A program made the position numbers and the translations under genes. The notes beneath the pieces are model-generated. The model saw only the letters and a program-made list of their open reading frames with translations. It was not told where the DNA came from and did no database searches. Shown here piece after piece: positions 45,681-54,175 of a stretch of 64,000 nt of DNA; the stretch's first letter is position 1; each line of letters begins with the position of its first letter. The stretch is from Deltaproteobacteria bacterium (GTDB taxonomy: Bacteria > Myxococcota_A > UBA796 > UBA2385), in the NCBI GenBank assembly GCA_016792625.1, contig JAEUKK010000123.1:31397-95396 (forward strand). Reading direction: 5' to 3'.

Positions 45681-46525
45681 GTGGGGGCGGAGCGCCGCGG
45701 GCCGCGGGTGTGCTGTCGGGCGAGGGTGCGCCGGGCGAGGTCGAGGCTGGGGCGGTCGATCCCGCGCAGGATGGCGTGCCCGAGGTCAATTGGGTGCATG
45801 AGGCTGCCTCGCCAGCGGCCGCGCTGGGGCGCGATCCCCGCGGTCAGGGCGCCGCGGGCGCCTCGCCGGGCCCAGCCGGGCCGCAGCGGTCGGCGCCCGC
45901 ACCGCTGGTGCCCGCACCGGTGGTGCCCGCCCAGCCGTTGCCCGCCCAGCCGTTGCCCGCCCCGCCTGGGTCGACCGGGCAGGCGCCCCCCCGCGACTAC
46001 GCCGACCGGGTGCCCTTCCCCGAGGTGTTGAGCCTGCGGCCCGTGGCGGTGATGCGCAGCCCCTTTCGTGAGCGGCACGGCACGCCGCGGCAGGGCGTGG
46101 TCGACGACCAGCCGCTGCCGCCCACTGAGGGCGAGGTGGTGCTGCTCGACGATATTCCCGTCGAGGCGCTGGCGGACCTCGCGGGCTTCGCGCGGGTCTG
46201 GCTGCTGAGCTGGATGCACCTCAACAACCCGGCCTGGTCGCCGACGGTGCGCCCACCGCGCGGTGGCCAGCGGCGCGGCGTCTTCGCCACCCGCAGCCCA
46301 CATCGCCCCAACCCGATCGCGCTGAGCTGCGTCGAGCTCGTCGGGGTCGAGGGGCGGCGGCTGCGCGTGCGCGGGCACGACCTGATCGACGGCACGCCGA
46401 TCCTCGACATCAAGCCCTACCTGCCCTTCGCCGACGCCTTCCCGGGCGCGGCCGCGGGCTGGGTGGACGCCTTGCCCCGGGGCCCCGACGGGCGCCCGCT
46501 GGGCCCGCGGCTCAAGCGCGCATGA
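45677..46525 (+). CDS. trmO: TrmO-like tRNA (t6A37) N6-methyltransferase with N-terminal extension
   Basis: 282 residues by the ATGA-coupled start. The TsaA/TrmO domain begins at about residue 117 (LSLRPVAVMRSPFRERHGTP) and has GFARVWLLSWMHLNN, RGVFATRSPHRPNPIALSCV and DGTPILDIKPYLPFAD, all diagnostic. It uses SAM to methylate N6-threonylcarbamoyladenosine at position 37. The first about 110 residues are disordered, with a VPAQPLPAQPLPAP-type repeat; a GTG at 46011 would give a normal-size enzyme (about 170 residues), so the extension may be untranslated. Confidence 0.85.
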   Translation: MSGGGAPRAAGVLSGEGAPGEVEAGAVDPAQDGVPEVNWVHEAASPAAALGRDPRGQGAAGASPGPAGPQRSAPAPLVPAPVVPAQPLPAQPLPAPPGSTGQAPPRDYADRVPFPEVLSLRPVAVMRSPFRERHGTPRQGVVDDQPLPPTEGEVVLLDDIPVEALADLAGFARVWLLSWMHLNNPAWSPTVRPPRGGQRRGVFATRSPHRPNPIALSCVELVGVEGRRLRVRGHDLIDGTPILDIKPYLPFADAFPGAAAGWVDALPRGPDGRPLGPRLKRA

Positions 46526-46646
46526 GCGTGGATGTTCGAGCATCGGCGCCCGGCCGCCCCGACCGGCCGCGCTTGAGGGGCCTGGGTGGGTCGCGGCGGA
46601 CTCTGTGCGATGGTCGGGCGGGCTCTCCCCTGCGCTGGCCCCTGGG

Positions 46647-46653
46647 CTATGGT
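46647..46653 (+). promoter_or_regulatory. Candidate -10-like element CTATGGT
   Basis: Ends seven bases before the ATG at 46661, which would give a leaderless or nearly leaderless transcript. The match is weaker than other copies. Confidence 0.3.
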
Positions 46654-46660
46654 GGGCTGT

Positions 46661-48679
46661 ATGTGGACTCCGACGTTTTGCCGCCTCTGTGAGCGCGGTT
46701 GTGGCCTCCTCGCCGAGGTCGACGGGGGCGCGCTGCGCGCCCTCGCCGCCGATCCCGCTGACCCCGTCTCGGGGGGCGCCCCGCCCTGCGCGGTGGCCGA
46801 GGCCTCGGTCGGCGCGCTGCGCGACCCGCGGCGGCCCCTGCTGCCCCAAAAGCGCGTCGGCGGCGCGCTCGTGCCCGTGCCCTGGGATGTGGCGCTGCGT
46901 GAGCTGGGCGAGGCCCTCCGCGCGCTGCGCACGGCGCATGGCGCCGACGTGATCGGCCTCGTGCTCGGCGAGGGCCTCGTGCGCGCACCCCTGGCCATGG
47001 GCCGGGCGCTGGCCTTTGGCGTGGGCAGCGGCAGCCGCCACATCTTCAGCGAGCTGCTCGATCTGGTGGGCCCCCGCCTGCGGGCCACCGAGGCGATGCT
47101 CGGCCACCCAGCGCTGCTGCTCTCTGACCTGGGCCGCGCCCACTACGTCGTGCTGGTGGGCGCTGAGGGGCCTGAGGCCGGCTGGGGCCCGGGGCAGGCG
47201 GGCGGCAAGGCCCTCGACGAGCTGCGCCACTCCCGCAAGACCAAGGGCACCAAGGTCATCGTCGCCGACGCCCACAAGGCCCCGCTCTGCGCCGATGCTG
47301 ACCAGCACCTCGCCCTGCGTCCGGGCAGCGAGCCCTTCTTCATCCTTGGCCTGCTCTCGGCGGCGGTGGCCGGCGGCTACCGCGACAAGCAGTTTGTCCG
47401 CGACTACACCGAGGGCTGGGACGCGCTGGTCGAGGCCCTGGCCCCCTGGTCGGTCGAGCGCTGCGCCGAGCTGTGTGGTTTGGCGCCGGCCGCGCTGGCC
47501 GGGGTGGCCCTCAAGTTCCACCGCTCGCCGATGGCGGTGCTGCACCCGGGCTGGTCGGCGCTGACCGGCCCGCACGCCGACCTCGGCGCGTGGGCTTGGC
47601 TCTGCCTGCACACGATCACCGCCAACGCCCTGCGCCCGGGTGGCCTGTACGACCACCGCGGGATCATTGATCTGCACGTCGCTCTGGGCCTGCTTCCCCA
47701 GGCCGAGGCCCCCCGCGTGTGCGGGCTCGACGCCCCGCTGCTGGCGCTGCAGGCCCCCGCCGCCGGCCTGCCCGCCGCCCTGCGCGCCGGCCCCACCGCC
47801 CGACCCCGGGCGCTGATCTGCGTCGAGGCCGATCCCGCCGGCCGCTTGGGCCCCGCCGATCAAGCCGCCCTCGACGGCCTCGAGCTGGTCGTGGCCCTGA
47901 GCCGCGCGCCCAGCGCCACGGTCGAGCGCGCCGACTGGGTGCTGCCGGTGGCCCACCCCTGGGAGCGCGAGGACGTCGACCTCATCACCAGCGCCATCGC
48001 GCCCCTCGACCTGCTGCGCCGGGCCCCGGCCCTGGTCGCCCCGGCCGGCGAGGCCCGTCGCACCGAAGACGTGCTCCGCGATCTGTTCGCGGCGGTGCAC
48101 CCGGGCCTGCGCGGCTCGTCCTTCGGCCTGCCGCTGACCCTGACCGGCCGCGCCCTGGCCACGGCCGACCTCGCCGCCTGGCAAGACCGCCTCATCGCCC
48201 TGGCCACCGACGCCGGCCCCGAGGCCTTGGCCACCGCGCCCTTCCGGCTCGAGGCCGGCGCGTCTGACCGCAGCCTGTGGCGCGTCAGCCACCCCTCGGG
48301 GAAGATCCAGCTCGTTCCGTCCTTTGCGCGCGCGGCCCTCAGCGCCGGGGCGGGCGCTGCGCCGCCTGCGGCGGGCCCCCTGCTCCGGCTCTCGGTGCGG
48401 GCCGGCGCGGGCCCCGACGCCTTGCACCAGCCCGACCCGGGCGCGGCCGCGCCCCGCGCCCGCCTCCACCCCGCCCACGGCTGGGCCGAGGGGCAGCGCC
48501 TGCGGCTGCGCACGCCCAGCGGCGCGCTGGTGGTCCACGCCGCGCTCGATCCCAACCTGCGCGAAGACACCGTGCAGCTGAGCCTTGCGCGCTGGCCGGC
48601 TGCCGCGGCGCTGCTCCCGCCGGCGAGCGGCGGCGCCCAGGCCCTTGATGGGCTCGCCGTGCAGCTCAGCGCCGACTGA
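46661..48679 (+). CDS. Molybdopterin (bis-MGD) oxidoreductase
   Basis: 672 residues. An N-terminal [4Fe-4S] motif is present (FCRLCERGCGLLAEV, with a fourth Cys in GGAPPCAVAEA). Next are LLPQKRVGG and VPWDVALRELGEAL, typical of the family, then molybdopterin-binding segments (KGTKVIVADAHKAPLCADAD, LALRPGSEPFFILGLL). A C-terminal cofactor-binding domain follows (ARLHPAHGWAEGQRLRLRTP, SGALVVHAALDP). No signal peptide or twin Arg; no electron-transfer or membrane-anchor subunit gene is adjacent. The substrate is not determinable (formate dehydrogenase-like or thiosulfate-type reductases are candidates). Confidence 0.85.
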   Translation: MWTPTFCRLCERGCGLLAEVDGGALRALAADPADPVSGGAPPCAVAEASVGALRDPRRPLLPQKRVGGALVPVPWDVALRELGEALRALRTAHGADVIGLVLGEGLVRAPLAMGRALAFGVGSGSRHIFSELLDLVGPRLRATEAMLGHPALLLSDLGRAHYVVLVGAEGPEAGWGPGQAGGKALDELRHSRKTKGTKVIVADAHKAPLCADADQHLALRPGSEPFFILGLLSAAVAGGYRDKQFVRDYTEGWDALVEALAPWSVERCAELCGLAPAALAGVALKFHRSPMAVLHPGWSALTGPHADLGAWAWLCLHTITANALRPGGLYDHRGIIDLHVALGLLPQAEAPRVCGLDAPLLALQAPAAGLPAALRAGPTARPRALICVEADPAGRLGPADQAALDGLELVVALSRAPSATVERADWVLPVAHPWEREDVDLITSAIAPLDLLRRAPALVAPAGEARRTEDVLRDLFAAVHPGLRGSSFGLPLTLTGRALATADLAAWQDRLIALATDAGPEALATAPFRLEAGASDRSLWRVSHPSGKIQLVPSFARAALSAGAGAAPPAAGPLLRLSVRAGAGPDALHQPDPGAAAPRARLHPAHGWAEGQRLRLRTPSGALVVHAALDPNLREDTVQLSLARWPAAAALLPPASGGAQALDGLAVQLSAD

Positions 48680-48723
48680 TGCCGAGCCCGACCCCGCCTC
48701 GCGCGCGCCAGGTCGGCCAGACG

Positions 48724-48806
48724 GCGCCGCGCAGCGGCGGTCGCCCCGCGACCGAGGGCGCAGCCCGAGCCGGGCGGACGACCGCCGCCGCCCCTGGGCG
48801 GCGGGG
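48724..48806. repeat. GC-hairpin repeat in a convergent spacer (dispersed family)
   Basis: Bases 48724-48744 are identical to 33051-33071. The hairpin CGGTCGC-CCC-GCGACCG (48738-48754) keeps the same stem as 33065-33081 with a changed loop. A second stem CCGCCGCC/GGCGGCGG lies at 48785-48804. The position, between convergent genes, is the same as for the 33 kb copy. Confidence 0.7.
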
Positions 48807-48824
48807 CGCCCAGATTCACCCCGC

Positions 48825-50219
48825 TCAGCCGCCGACGACCCCGACCTCGCGCACGCGCACGCTGCGGTCCTCGGCGAAGGTGGCCTCGTAGATGGGCAAG
48901 CCGCGGGCCAGCGCGCCCAGGGTCGCCTGCAGCTGCTGCGCGCCGAGGCGGTCGAGCGCGGCCTTGACCTCGTCGGCCCGCCCGCGCAGCGCCGGGAGGC
49001 TCGGGCGGGTCGCCAGCCAATGCGCGACCTCGGCCCGCTGGTAGGCGGTGACCTGCGGGTGGTGCACGAACATCTGCGCGCCGCCGATCGCCGGCGGCAC
49101 CAGCGGGATGTGCGAGTAGGGGAAGATCTGCTCGTCGAGCTGCACCAGCAGCACCGCGCCCTCTTGGTGGCCGCCGCCGAGCACCACGAAGTCGAGCTCG
49201 GGCAGGCCCTCCCACCTGGCGCGGAAAAAGGCCTGCAGCACGCCGCTCACGACCTCGGGGCGCACGCCATAGTCGGCGGCCCGGCTCATGCTCAGGCGCA
49301 GGTGGCCGCAGCCGACGTGGGCGGGCTGGGCGAGGTGGTGCAGCAGCCGCTTTTGGATGGCCGCGGGCGGCTTGGCGGTAAACGCCCGCCAGACCGCGGG
49401 CGGCGCCTCGCGGCTGGGCAGCAGGGCCTCGGGCACCTCGGGATCGGCCCGCAGCGCGATGATCATCTGGTTGAGCGCCTGCAGGTCGCTGTGCAGGTAG
49501 ACCCGGCCAAAAGCTTCGATCCAGCCGCGCAGCACCGCGTCGATGCAGCCGGGGCTCAGCTCGGCCCCGCAGGCCTCGGCTGCGGCGAGGGCCAGGGCGA
49601 TCTCTCCGGTGTCACCCCCGGGGGTGCCGACCACGCCCTGCGCGTCGCGGCCGTCGACGCAGGCCGTGCGCCCGTTGAGCAAGAAGGCAGCCAGCTTGAC
49701 CCAGCGGATCCGCGGCGCGTCTTCGACGTGGGCCCGCAGCTCGTCGAGGGAGAGCGGCCCGGGGTGCCGGTCGGGCTGGCGCAGGGGCGCGTCGGGGTCG
49801 GCGGGCAAGCTGGTCGCCAAGGTCGAGATTGACCGCGTGGTGGGCATCCCCGCCGCGCGCCAGGCGAGCAGGCCGCCGTCCATCGCCGCCACGCTCTTGT
49901 GCCCCGCGTGCTCGAGCAGGCGCGCCGCCGTCGCCGCCCGCCGCCCGTCGGTGCTCACCAAGATGAGCCGCCCCCGGCCCTCAAGGGCGGTCAGCGCGCT
50001 GATCTGCTTGAGCGGCACGTGCACCGCGGTGGGGATGGCGCCCAGCGGCCCGGCCAGCTCGTCGGCCGCGCGCACGTCGATGATGAGCACCCGCGGCCCC
50101 TGCTCGGCGGCGAACTCGGCGCTGACCACGGGGTTGTAGGCGGCGTCGCGCTGCGTGGCTTGTTGGAAGTCGAGGCGCGCGAGGCGCACCTGCACGGGCT
50201 CGAGCGGGGGCGTGGTCAT
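48825..50219 (-). CDS. Inactive-rhodanese domain fused to an unknown domain with carbonic-anhydrase-like metal motifs
   Basis: 464 residues. Residues about 25-128 form a rhodanese domain (VLIIDVRAADELAGPLGAIP, then AAMDGGLLAWRAAGMP), but the active-site loop is LVSTDGRRAA, with Ser89 where the sulfur-carrying Cys belongs. Residues about 150-464 are unassigned. They contain CVDGRD (187-192) followed by GTPGGDTGEIALALAAAEAC, and AHVGCGHLRLS with His301 and Cys304. CxDxR plus HxxC is the zinc signature of beta-class carbonic anhydrases, though here the two are about 110 residues apart instead of roughly 55-60. A metal-dependent function is an inference. A -10-like GATAGC lies at 50256-50262. Confidence 0.6.
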   Translation of the reverse strand: MTTPPLEPVQVRLARLDFQQATQRDAAYNPVVSAEFAAEQGPRVLIIDVRAADELAGPLGAIPTAVHVPLKQISALTALEGRGRLILVSTDGRRAATAARLLEHAGHKSVAAMDGGLLAWRAAGMPTTRSISTLATSLPADPDAPLRQPDRHPGPLSLDELRAHVEDAPRIRWVKLAAFLLNGRTACVDGRDAQGVVGTPGGDTGEIALALAAAEACGAELSPGCIDAVLRGWIEAFGRVYLHSDLQALNQMIIALRADPEVPEALLPSREAPPAVWRAFTAKPPAAIQKRLLHHLAQPAHVGCGHLRLSMSRAADYGVRPEVVSGVLQAFFRARWEGLPELDFVVLGGGHQEGAVLLVQLDEQIFPYSHIPLVPPAIGGAQMFVHHPQVTAYQRAEVAHWLATRPSLPALRGRADEVKAALDRLGAQQLQATLGALARGLPIYEATFAEDRSVRVREVGVVGG

Positions 50220-50287
50220 GGGTCCTCCGGGCCGGGTCCTGCGGCCGCGGGCCCCGCTATCGCCGCCGCCCGGCCGCGCCGCCGCCC

Positions 50288-50752
50288 TCAGTGGTGGTAG
50301 GCCCCGCCCCAGAGCAGCGTGCTGGCGCGGTAGAGCTGCTCGACCAGGGCCACGCGGGCCAGCTCGTGGTTCAGCACCATGCGCGAGAGCGCGAGCACCT
50401 TCCAGGCCTGCGCCCGCACCGCGGGATCATGGCCGTAGGGGCCGCCGATCACGAAGACCAAGCGGCGGGCGCCCAGCCGCGCCGCCTCGTCGACCCAGCC
50501 CGAGAAGGCCTCGGTGGTGGGCAGCTCGCCGCGCTCATCGAGGCAGACCAGCCGGTCATTGGCCTGGACCTCGGCGAGCAGGCGCTGGCCCTCTTCGCGG
50601 CGCACCTGCTCGACGTCGCCCCGAAAAAGCGCCGGCTTGAGCAGGCGCTCTTCGAGCTCGAGCTGGCGGGGCAGGCGCTTGCCGTACTCCTGCGCTGCGG
50701 CGTCAGCCCAGGCCTCGCGGCCCTTGCCGACCCGCAGCAGCAGGGCCTTCAC
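50288..50752 (-). CDS. rlmH: 23S rRNA (pseudouridine1915-N3)-methyltransferase RlmH
   Basis: 154 residues, the normal RlmH size. LVCLDERGELPTTEAFSGWV, then LVFVIGGPYGHDPAVRAQA (SAM-binding trefoil knot) and LEQLYRAxTLLxGxxYHH-type end (VEQLYRASTLLWGGAYHH) are diagnostic. It methylates pseudouridine 1915 in helix 69 of mature 70S ribosomes. It starts at a GTG overlapping the rsfS stop (GTGA), and the rsfS-rlmH order is widely conserved. Confidence 0.96.
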   Translation of the reverse strand: MKALLLRVGKGREAWADAAAQEYGKRLPRQLELEERLLKPALFRGDVEQVRREEGQRLLAEVQANDRLVCLDERGELPTTEAFSGWVDEAARLGARRLVFVIGGPYGHDPAVRAQAWKVLALSRMVLNHELARVALVEQLYRASTLLWGGAYHH

Positions 50753-51450
50753 CGCGGCTGCTCGTCGGTGGCCGCGTCCTCGTCCAGCTCGTCTTCGTCG
50801 GGGGCATCGTCCTCATCGAGGTCTTCGTCTTCGTCCAGCTCGTCTTCGTCGGGGGCATCGTCCTCGTCGAGGCCGCCGTCTTCGTCCAGCTCATCGTCCT
50901 GGTCGAGATCACCGTCCTCGTCGATGTACTCGAGGCCCTCGAGGTCGGGGTCGAGCTCCTCGTCGAGGTCCTCGTCGTCGGGCTCAAGCAGGCTGCGGTC
51001 GATGTTCGGCCGGGCGTCGCCGGGCAGCAGGCCGTGGGCGTCGAGGCCGAGCTCCTCCATGCTGACCTGGCGGGCGTCTTGCCAGAGGCCGTCGAGGTCG
51101 TACTGCTCGCGGCTGCGGGCCTCGAAGACGTGCACAATGACGTCGCCGAGGTCCACCAGGCACCAGCGGGCGGCGTCGAGGCCCTCGACGCCCAGCGGGC
51201 GGCCGAGGCCGGCGTCCTTGTGGCTGCGGACGACGCGCTCGGCGATCGCCCGGACCTGCCGGCCCGACACGCCGGTGCAGATGACCAGCGCGTCGCAGTA
51301 GGAGGTGCGGCCGGTCACGTCGAGCACGACGATGCCCTCGGCCTTGAGGCTGGCCACGGCGCGCACGGCGACCTGGCAGAGGGACCACACGCCCTCGACG
51401 GGGGCGCGGCCGGCCGCGCGAAGCGGGCGGGGCGGGTTGTTCTCGGTCAT
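50749..51450 (-). CDS. rsfS: Ribosome silencing factor RsfS with long acidic tail
   Basis: 233 residues. The RsfS core is at about 22-135: LKAEGIVVLDVTGRTSYCDA, LVICTGVSGRQVRAIAERVV, GLDAARWCLVDLGDVIVHVF and REQYDLDGLW. RsfS binds ribosomal protein L14 and blocks subunit joining in starvation. From about residue 150 an unusual tail of about 80 residues is almost all Asp/Glu/Leu, with a 17-residue internal repeat (DLDEDDAPDEDELDEDE). The typical protein is about 105-120 residues. ATGA overlap with the upstream lipoprotein and GTGA with rlmH. Confidence 0.94.
   Translation of the reverse strand: MTENNPPRPLRAAGRAPVEGVWSLCQVAVRAVASLKAEGIVVLDVTGRTSYCDALVICTGVSGRQVRAIAERVVRSHKDAGLGRPLGVEGLDAARWCLVDLGDVIVHVFEARSREQYDLDGLWQDARQVSMEELGLDAHGLLPGDARPNIDRSLLEPDDEDLDEELDPDLEGLEYIDEDGDLDQDDELDEDGGLDEDDAPDEDELDEDEDLDEDDAPDEDELDEDAATDEQPR
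50780..50874. repeat. 51-base-period direct repeat encoding the acidic RsfS tail
   Basis: Two copies start at 50780 and 50831 and are nearly identical over about 44 bases (one difference noted). The period is 17 codons, so copy-number change keeps the frame. Confidence 0.8.
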
Positions 51451-52343
51451 CTTTTCCTCGGGCTGCGCGGGCGGCGGGGGGCCTCGGTCGGGCCGCCTTC
51501 GCCGGGCGCGTCGGTGGGGGTGAGCGTTGCCGGGGGCACAGGGGCCGCCGCCGGCTCGATGTGGACGGGGACGGTGAGCTCTTGGTCCTGGCCGACCGCC
51601 GAGACCGCGAGGTTGTAGGTGAAGCGGAGGGCCTTGTCGCCCTGGCGGCGCTCCCCCTCGATCTCGGCCACGAGGCGCACCGCGGTGGCGGCGTCGACCC
51701 AGAGCGCGCCCTTGAGCGCGATGAGGGGGTCGGCGGGCGGAGGCGGGGCCTCGGCGGCCTTGGCCTTGGTCTTGCCTTTTCCTTTGGCCTTGGCGGCCGG
51801 GGCGGGCGCGGGCGCATCGGCCGGCGCGAGGTGCACGCTGTAGCGCCGGGCCGGCCGGCCCTCGATGACCTCTTCACCTTCGTCGCGCAGCTCGAGGCGG
51901 TCGGCGAAGGGGCCCAGCGCCTGGTCCCACTGGCTCCAGCTGGCGCGCAGCTCGGCGCGGTAGCCGTCGGCGTCGGGCCGCTGCTCCCAGCTGCCCTCGG
52001 CGCCGCCGCGCGCGACGTAGGCCACGCCGTCCACCACGCGCACGGCCTCGCCTTGGCGCCCGTCGGCCACGCGCCGGTGCTCGAAGTGGTCCCAGTCCTG
52101 CCACTTGATCTCGATGGCGTCGTCGATCGGCTCGACCTCGCCGCTCGGGCGGGTCAGGGTCTGGCGCAGGCTGGACAAGGAGTGGTGGGCGCCGAGCTTG
52201 TCCATCGAATCAAAGACGATCTCGGTCGAGGCCTTGGCCAGCGCCTCGGCCTCTTCTCCGCCCGCGCAGCCGGCCAGCGCCAGCCCGAGCAGGGCGGCGC
52301 GCAGGCCCGCCCAGCGCAGGCCGACCCGGGCGCCGCTGCTCAC
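51447..52343 (-). CDS. Lipoprotein inside the obgE-rsfS operon
   Basis: 298 residues from a GTG at 52343. The lipobox LALAGC lies at about residue 26. A beta-rich domain follows (DWDHFEHRRVADGRQGEAVR, VVDGVAYVARGG), then EVIEGRPARRYSVHLAP, which resembles LolA/LolB- or DUF-type outer-membrane lipoproteins that track lipids. A Lys/Ala linker (KAKGKGKTKAKAAE) and a further strand set (ALWVDAATAVRLVAEIEGER) complete it. It is coupled to obgE (GTGA) and rsfS (ATGA). Its presence in a ribosome operon is peculiar to this lineage as far as I know. Confidence 0.75.
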   Translation of the reverse strand: MSSGARVGLRWAGLRAALLGLALAGCAGGEEAEALAKASTEIVFDSMDKLGAHHSLSSLRQTLTRPSGEVEPIDDAIEIKWQDWDHFEHRRVADGRQGEAVRVVDGVAYVARGGAEGSWEQRPDADGYRAELRASWSQWDQALGPFADRLELRDEGEEVIEGRPARRYSVHLAPADAPAPAPAAKAKGKGKTKAKAAEAPPPPADPLIALKGALWVDAATAVRLVAEIEGERRQGDKALRFTYNLAVSAVGQDQELTVPVHIEPAAAPVPPATLTPTDAPGEGGPTEAPRRPRSPRKR

Positions 52344-53722
52344 GGGGCCCCGCCCTCGGGCCCCGCCTCGCCGTCCCAGTCGTCGACCCAGCCGTCCTCG
52401 TCGAAGGTGGCCGGGGCGCTCACCGGGCGGAGGGCCGGGGCCGGCTGGTGCGCGGGAGCGGTGTCAGCGGCGTCATTCTCATCAGCCTCATCTTCAGCCG
52501 CATCATCCGCCGTGGGGGCCTCGGCCCCATCTTCGGCTTCGCCCTCATCGGCGCTGAGCCCATCGCCCTCGTCGTCATCCTCGTCGCTGTCGGCGATGAC
52601 GTACTCCCACTCGACGCCCTCTTCGGTCACGCCGCTCCACCGGATGGGCGCGTCGTCACCGCCGCCCTCGGCGCGGCGCAGCAGGGCCTCGGGGGCCGGC
52701 GCGGGCAGCTCGGGCGCGGGCAGCTCTTGGACCAGCTGGAAGAGGAGCTTCTTGAGCTCCTCGACGCCGAGCCCGGTCGCGCAGGAGATGCGCACGATGC
52801 GGCGGTCGGGCGCGGCCTTGCGCACGCTGCGGGCCACCGCCGTGCGCTGCTCGGGCGGGATGGTGTCGAGCTTGGTCAGAACGATGAGCTCGGGCCGATC
52901 CAGCAGCTCGGCGTCGTAGCGGCCGAGCTCGCGGCGGATGACCGCGTAGCGCTCGGCGGGGCTCAGCGCCTCGTCGGGGGAGACGCTGAGCAGGTGCAGC
53001 AGGAGGCGGGTGCGCGCCACATGGCGAAGGAACTGGTGGCCCAGGCCCACGCCCTCGGCCGCCCCCTCAACCAGCCCGGGGATGTCGGCGACCACAAAGG
53101 AGCCGTCGACCCCCATGTCGACCACCCCGAGGTTGGGGACCAGGGTGGTGAAGGGGTAGTCGGCCACCTTGGGGCGCGCCGCCGAGATGCGCGAGATCAG
53201 CGTGCTTTTGCCCGCGTTGGGGAAGCCGAGCAGGCCGACGTCGGCCATGAGCATCAGCTCGAGGCGCAGGCGGCGCTCTTCGCCGGGCCAGCCGGGCGTG
53301 GTCTTGCGCGGCGCGCGGTTGGTGGCGGTCTTGAAGTGCTCGTTGCCAAAGCCGCCGTCGCCGCCGCGGCAGACGACGAGCTGGTCGCCGTCGCGGGCCA
53401 GATCGCCGACCAGAAGGCCGGTCGCCTCGTCAAAGACGCGGGTGCCCACCGGCACCTCGAGCAGGGCGTCGGCGCCGGCCGCGCCGGTCATCTGCCGCGC
53501 GCCGCCCCGCTCGCCCTCTTCGGCCCGCCAGATGGCGTGGCCGCGCAGCTCGAGCAGGGTGCTGCGGCGGGCGGTGGCCACGATGCGCACGTCACCGCCC
53601 TTGCCGCCGTCGCCGCCGCTGGGCCCGCCGAAGGCCACGTACTTCTCGCGGCGGAAGGCCAGGGCGCCGTCGCCGCCCTTGCCGCTGGCCACGTGGACCT
53701 GGACCTCGTCGATGAACCGCAT
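52340..53722 (-). CDS. obgE: Obg GTPase (ObgE/CgtA) with extended acidic C-terminus
   Basis: 460 residues. The Obg glycine-rich domain is at 1-160 (GKGGDGALAFRREKYVAFGG, GGDGGFGNEHFKTATNRAPR). The G domain has LLGFPNAGKSTLI (P loop), VADIPGLVEGAAEGVGLGHQ (DxxG) and VLTKLDT (NKxD-like TKLD) with ISCATGLG. It is a ribosome-associated GTPase for 50S maturation and stress control. The last about 100 residues are Asp/Glu-rich. It sits downstream of rplU-rpmA, as in most bacteria. Confidence 0.97.
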   Translation of the reverse strand: MRFIDEVQVHVASGKGGDGALAFRREKYVAFGGPSGGDGGKGGDVRIVATARRSTLLELRGHAIWRAEEGERGGARQMTGAAGADALLEVPVGTRVFDEATGLLVGDLARDGDQLVVCRGGDGGFGNEHFKTATNRAPRKTTPGWPGEERRLRLELMLMADVGLLGFPNAGKSTLISRISAARPKVADYPFTTLVPNLGVVDMGVDGSFVVADIPGLVEGAAEGVGLGHQFLRHVARTRLLLHLLSVSPDEALSPAERYAVIRRELGRYDAELLDRPELIVLTKLDTIPPEQRTAVARSVRKAAPDRRIVRISCATGLGVEELKKLLFQLVQELPAPELPAPAPEALLRRAEGGGDDAPIRWSGVTEEGVEWEYVIADSDEDDDEGDGLSADEGEAEDGAEAPTADDAAEDEADENDAADTAPAHQPAPALRPVSAPATFDEDGWVDDWDGEAGPEGGAP

Positions 53723-53877
53723 CTGCCACCTCGGCGCGCTGGCGCCTCTTTTCGTCGCCCCTCTCGGCCGGCCGGGACCATGTGCCTGGACAGATCAAGG
53801 CCACCCGCACGCGCGCGTGGGGTGGCCCAGCACCTGCCACCGGCAGCGGGGTGAGCCCGCCGCCGGCCTGCGCTCGA

Positions 53878-54135
53878 TCACGCCTCGACGGCGTAGACCG
53901 AGACCTGGCGGCGGTTGCGGCGGCGCTCGAACTTGACCACGCCGTCGCGCAGGGCGAACAGGGTGTAGTCACGGCCGAGGCCCACGCCGGCGCCGGGGTG
54001 GTACTGGGTGCCGGTCTGCCGCACGATGATCGTGCCGCAGGGGATGATCATGCCGTCGTGGCGCTTGATGCCGCGGTACTTCGGCTGGCTGTCACGGCCG
54101 TTCCGGGTCGAGCCCTGGCCCTTCTTATGTGCCAT
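53878..54135 (-). CDS. rpmA: 50S ribosomal protein L27
   Basis: 85 residues, the usual L27 length and sequence: MAHKKGQGSTRNGRDSQPKY, then GIKRHDGMIIPCGTIIVRQT and YHPGAGVGLGRDYTLFALRD. The N-terminus begins directly with AHKKGQG, so no Firmicute-type cleavable leader. It helps tRNA positioning at the peptidyl-transferase centre. It lies 40 bases after rplU. Confidence 0.98.
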   Translation of the reverse strand: MAHKKGQGSTRNGRDSQPKYRGIKRHDGMIIPCGTIIVRQTGTQYHPGAGVGLGRDYTLFALRDGVVKFERRRNRRQVSVYAVEA

Positions 54136-54175
54136 GTGGGTGTCTCCATCCCGCTGGGGCGGGGCAGGCGCAAGA

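Noticed and set aside
40254..48538. Two minus-strand open frames of 1352 and 1216 residues
   Set aside because: Both lie antisense to the hydrolase, SNF2, TrmO and oxidoreductase genes, which have clear domain motifs. Gln/Gly/Arg-rich composition is typical of shadows.
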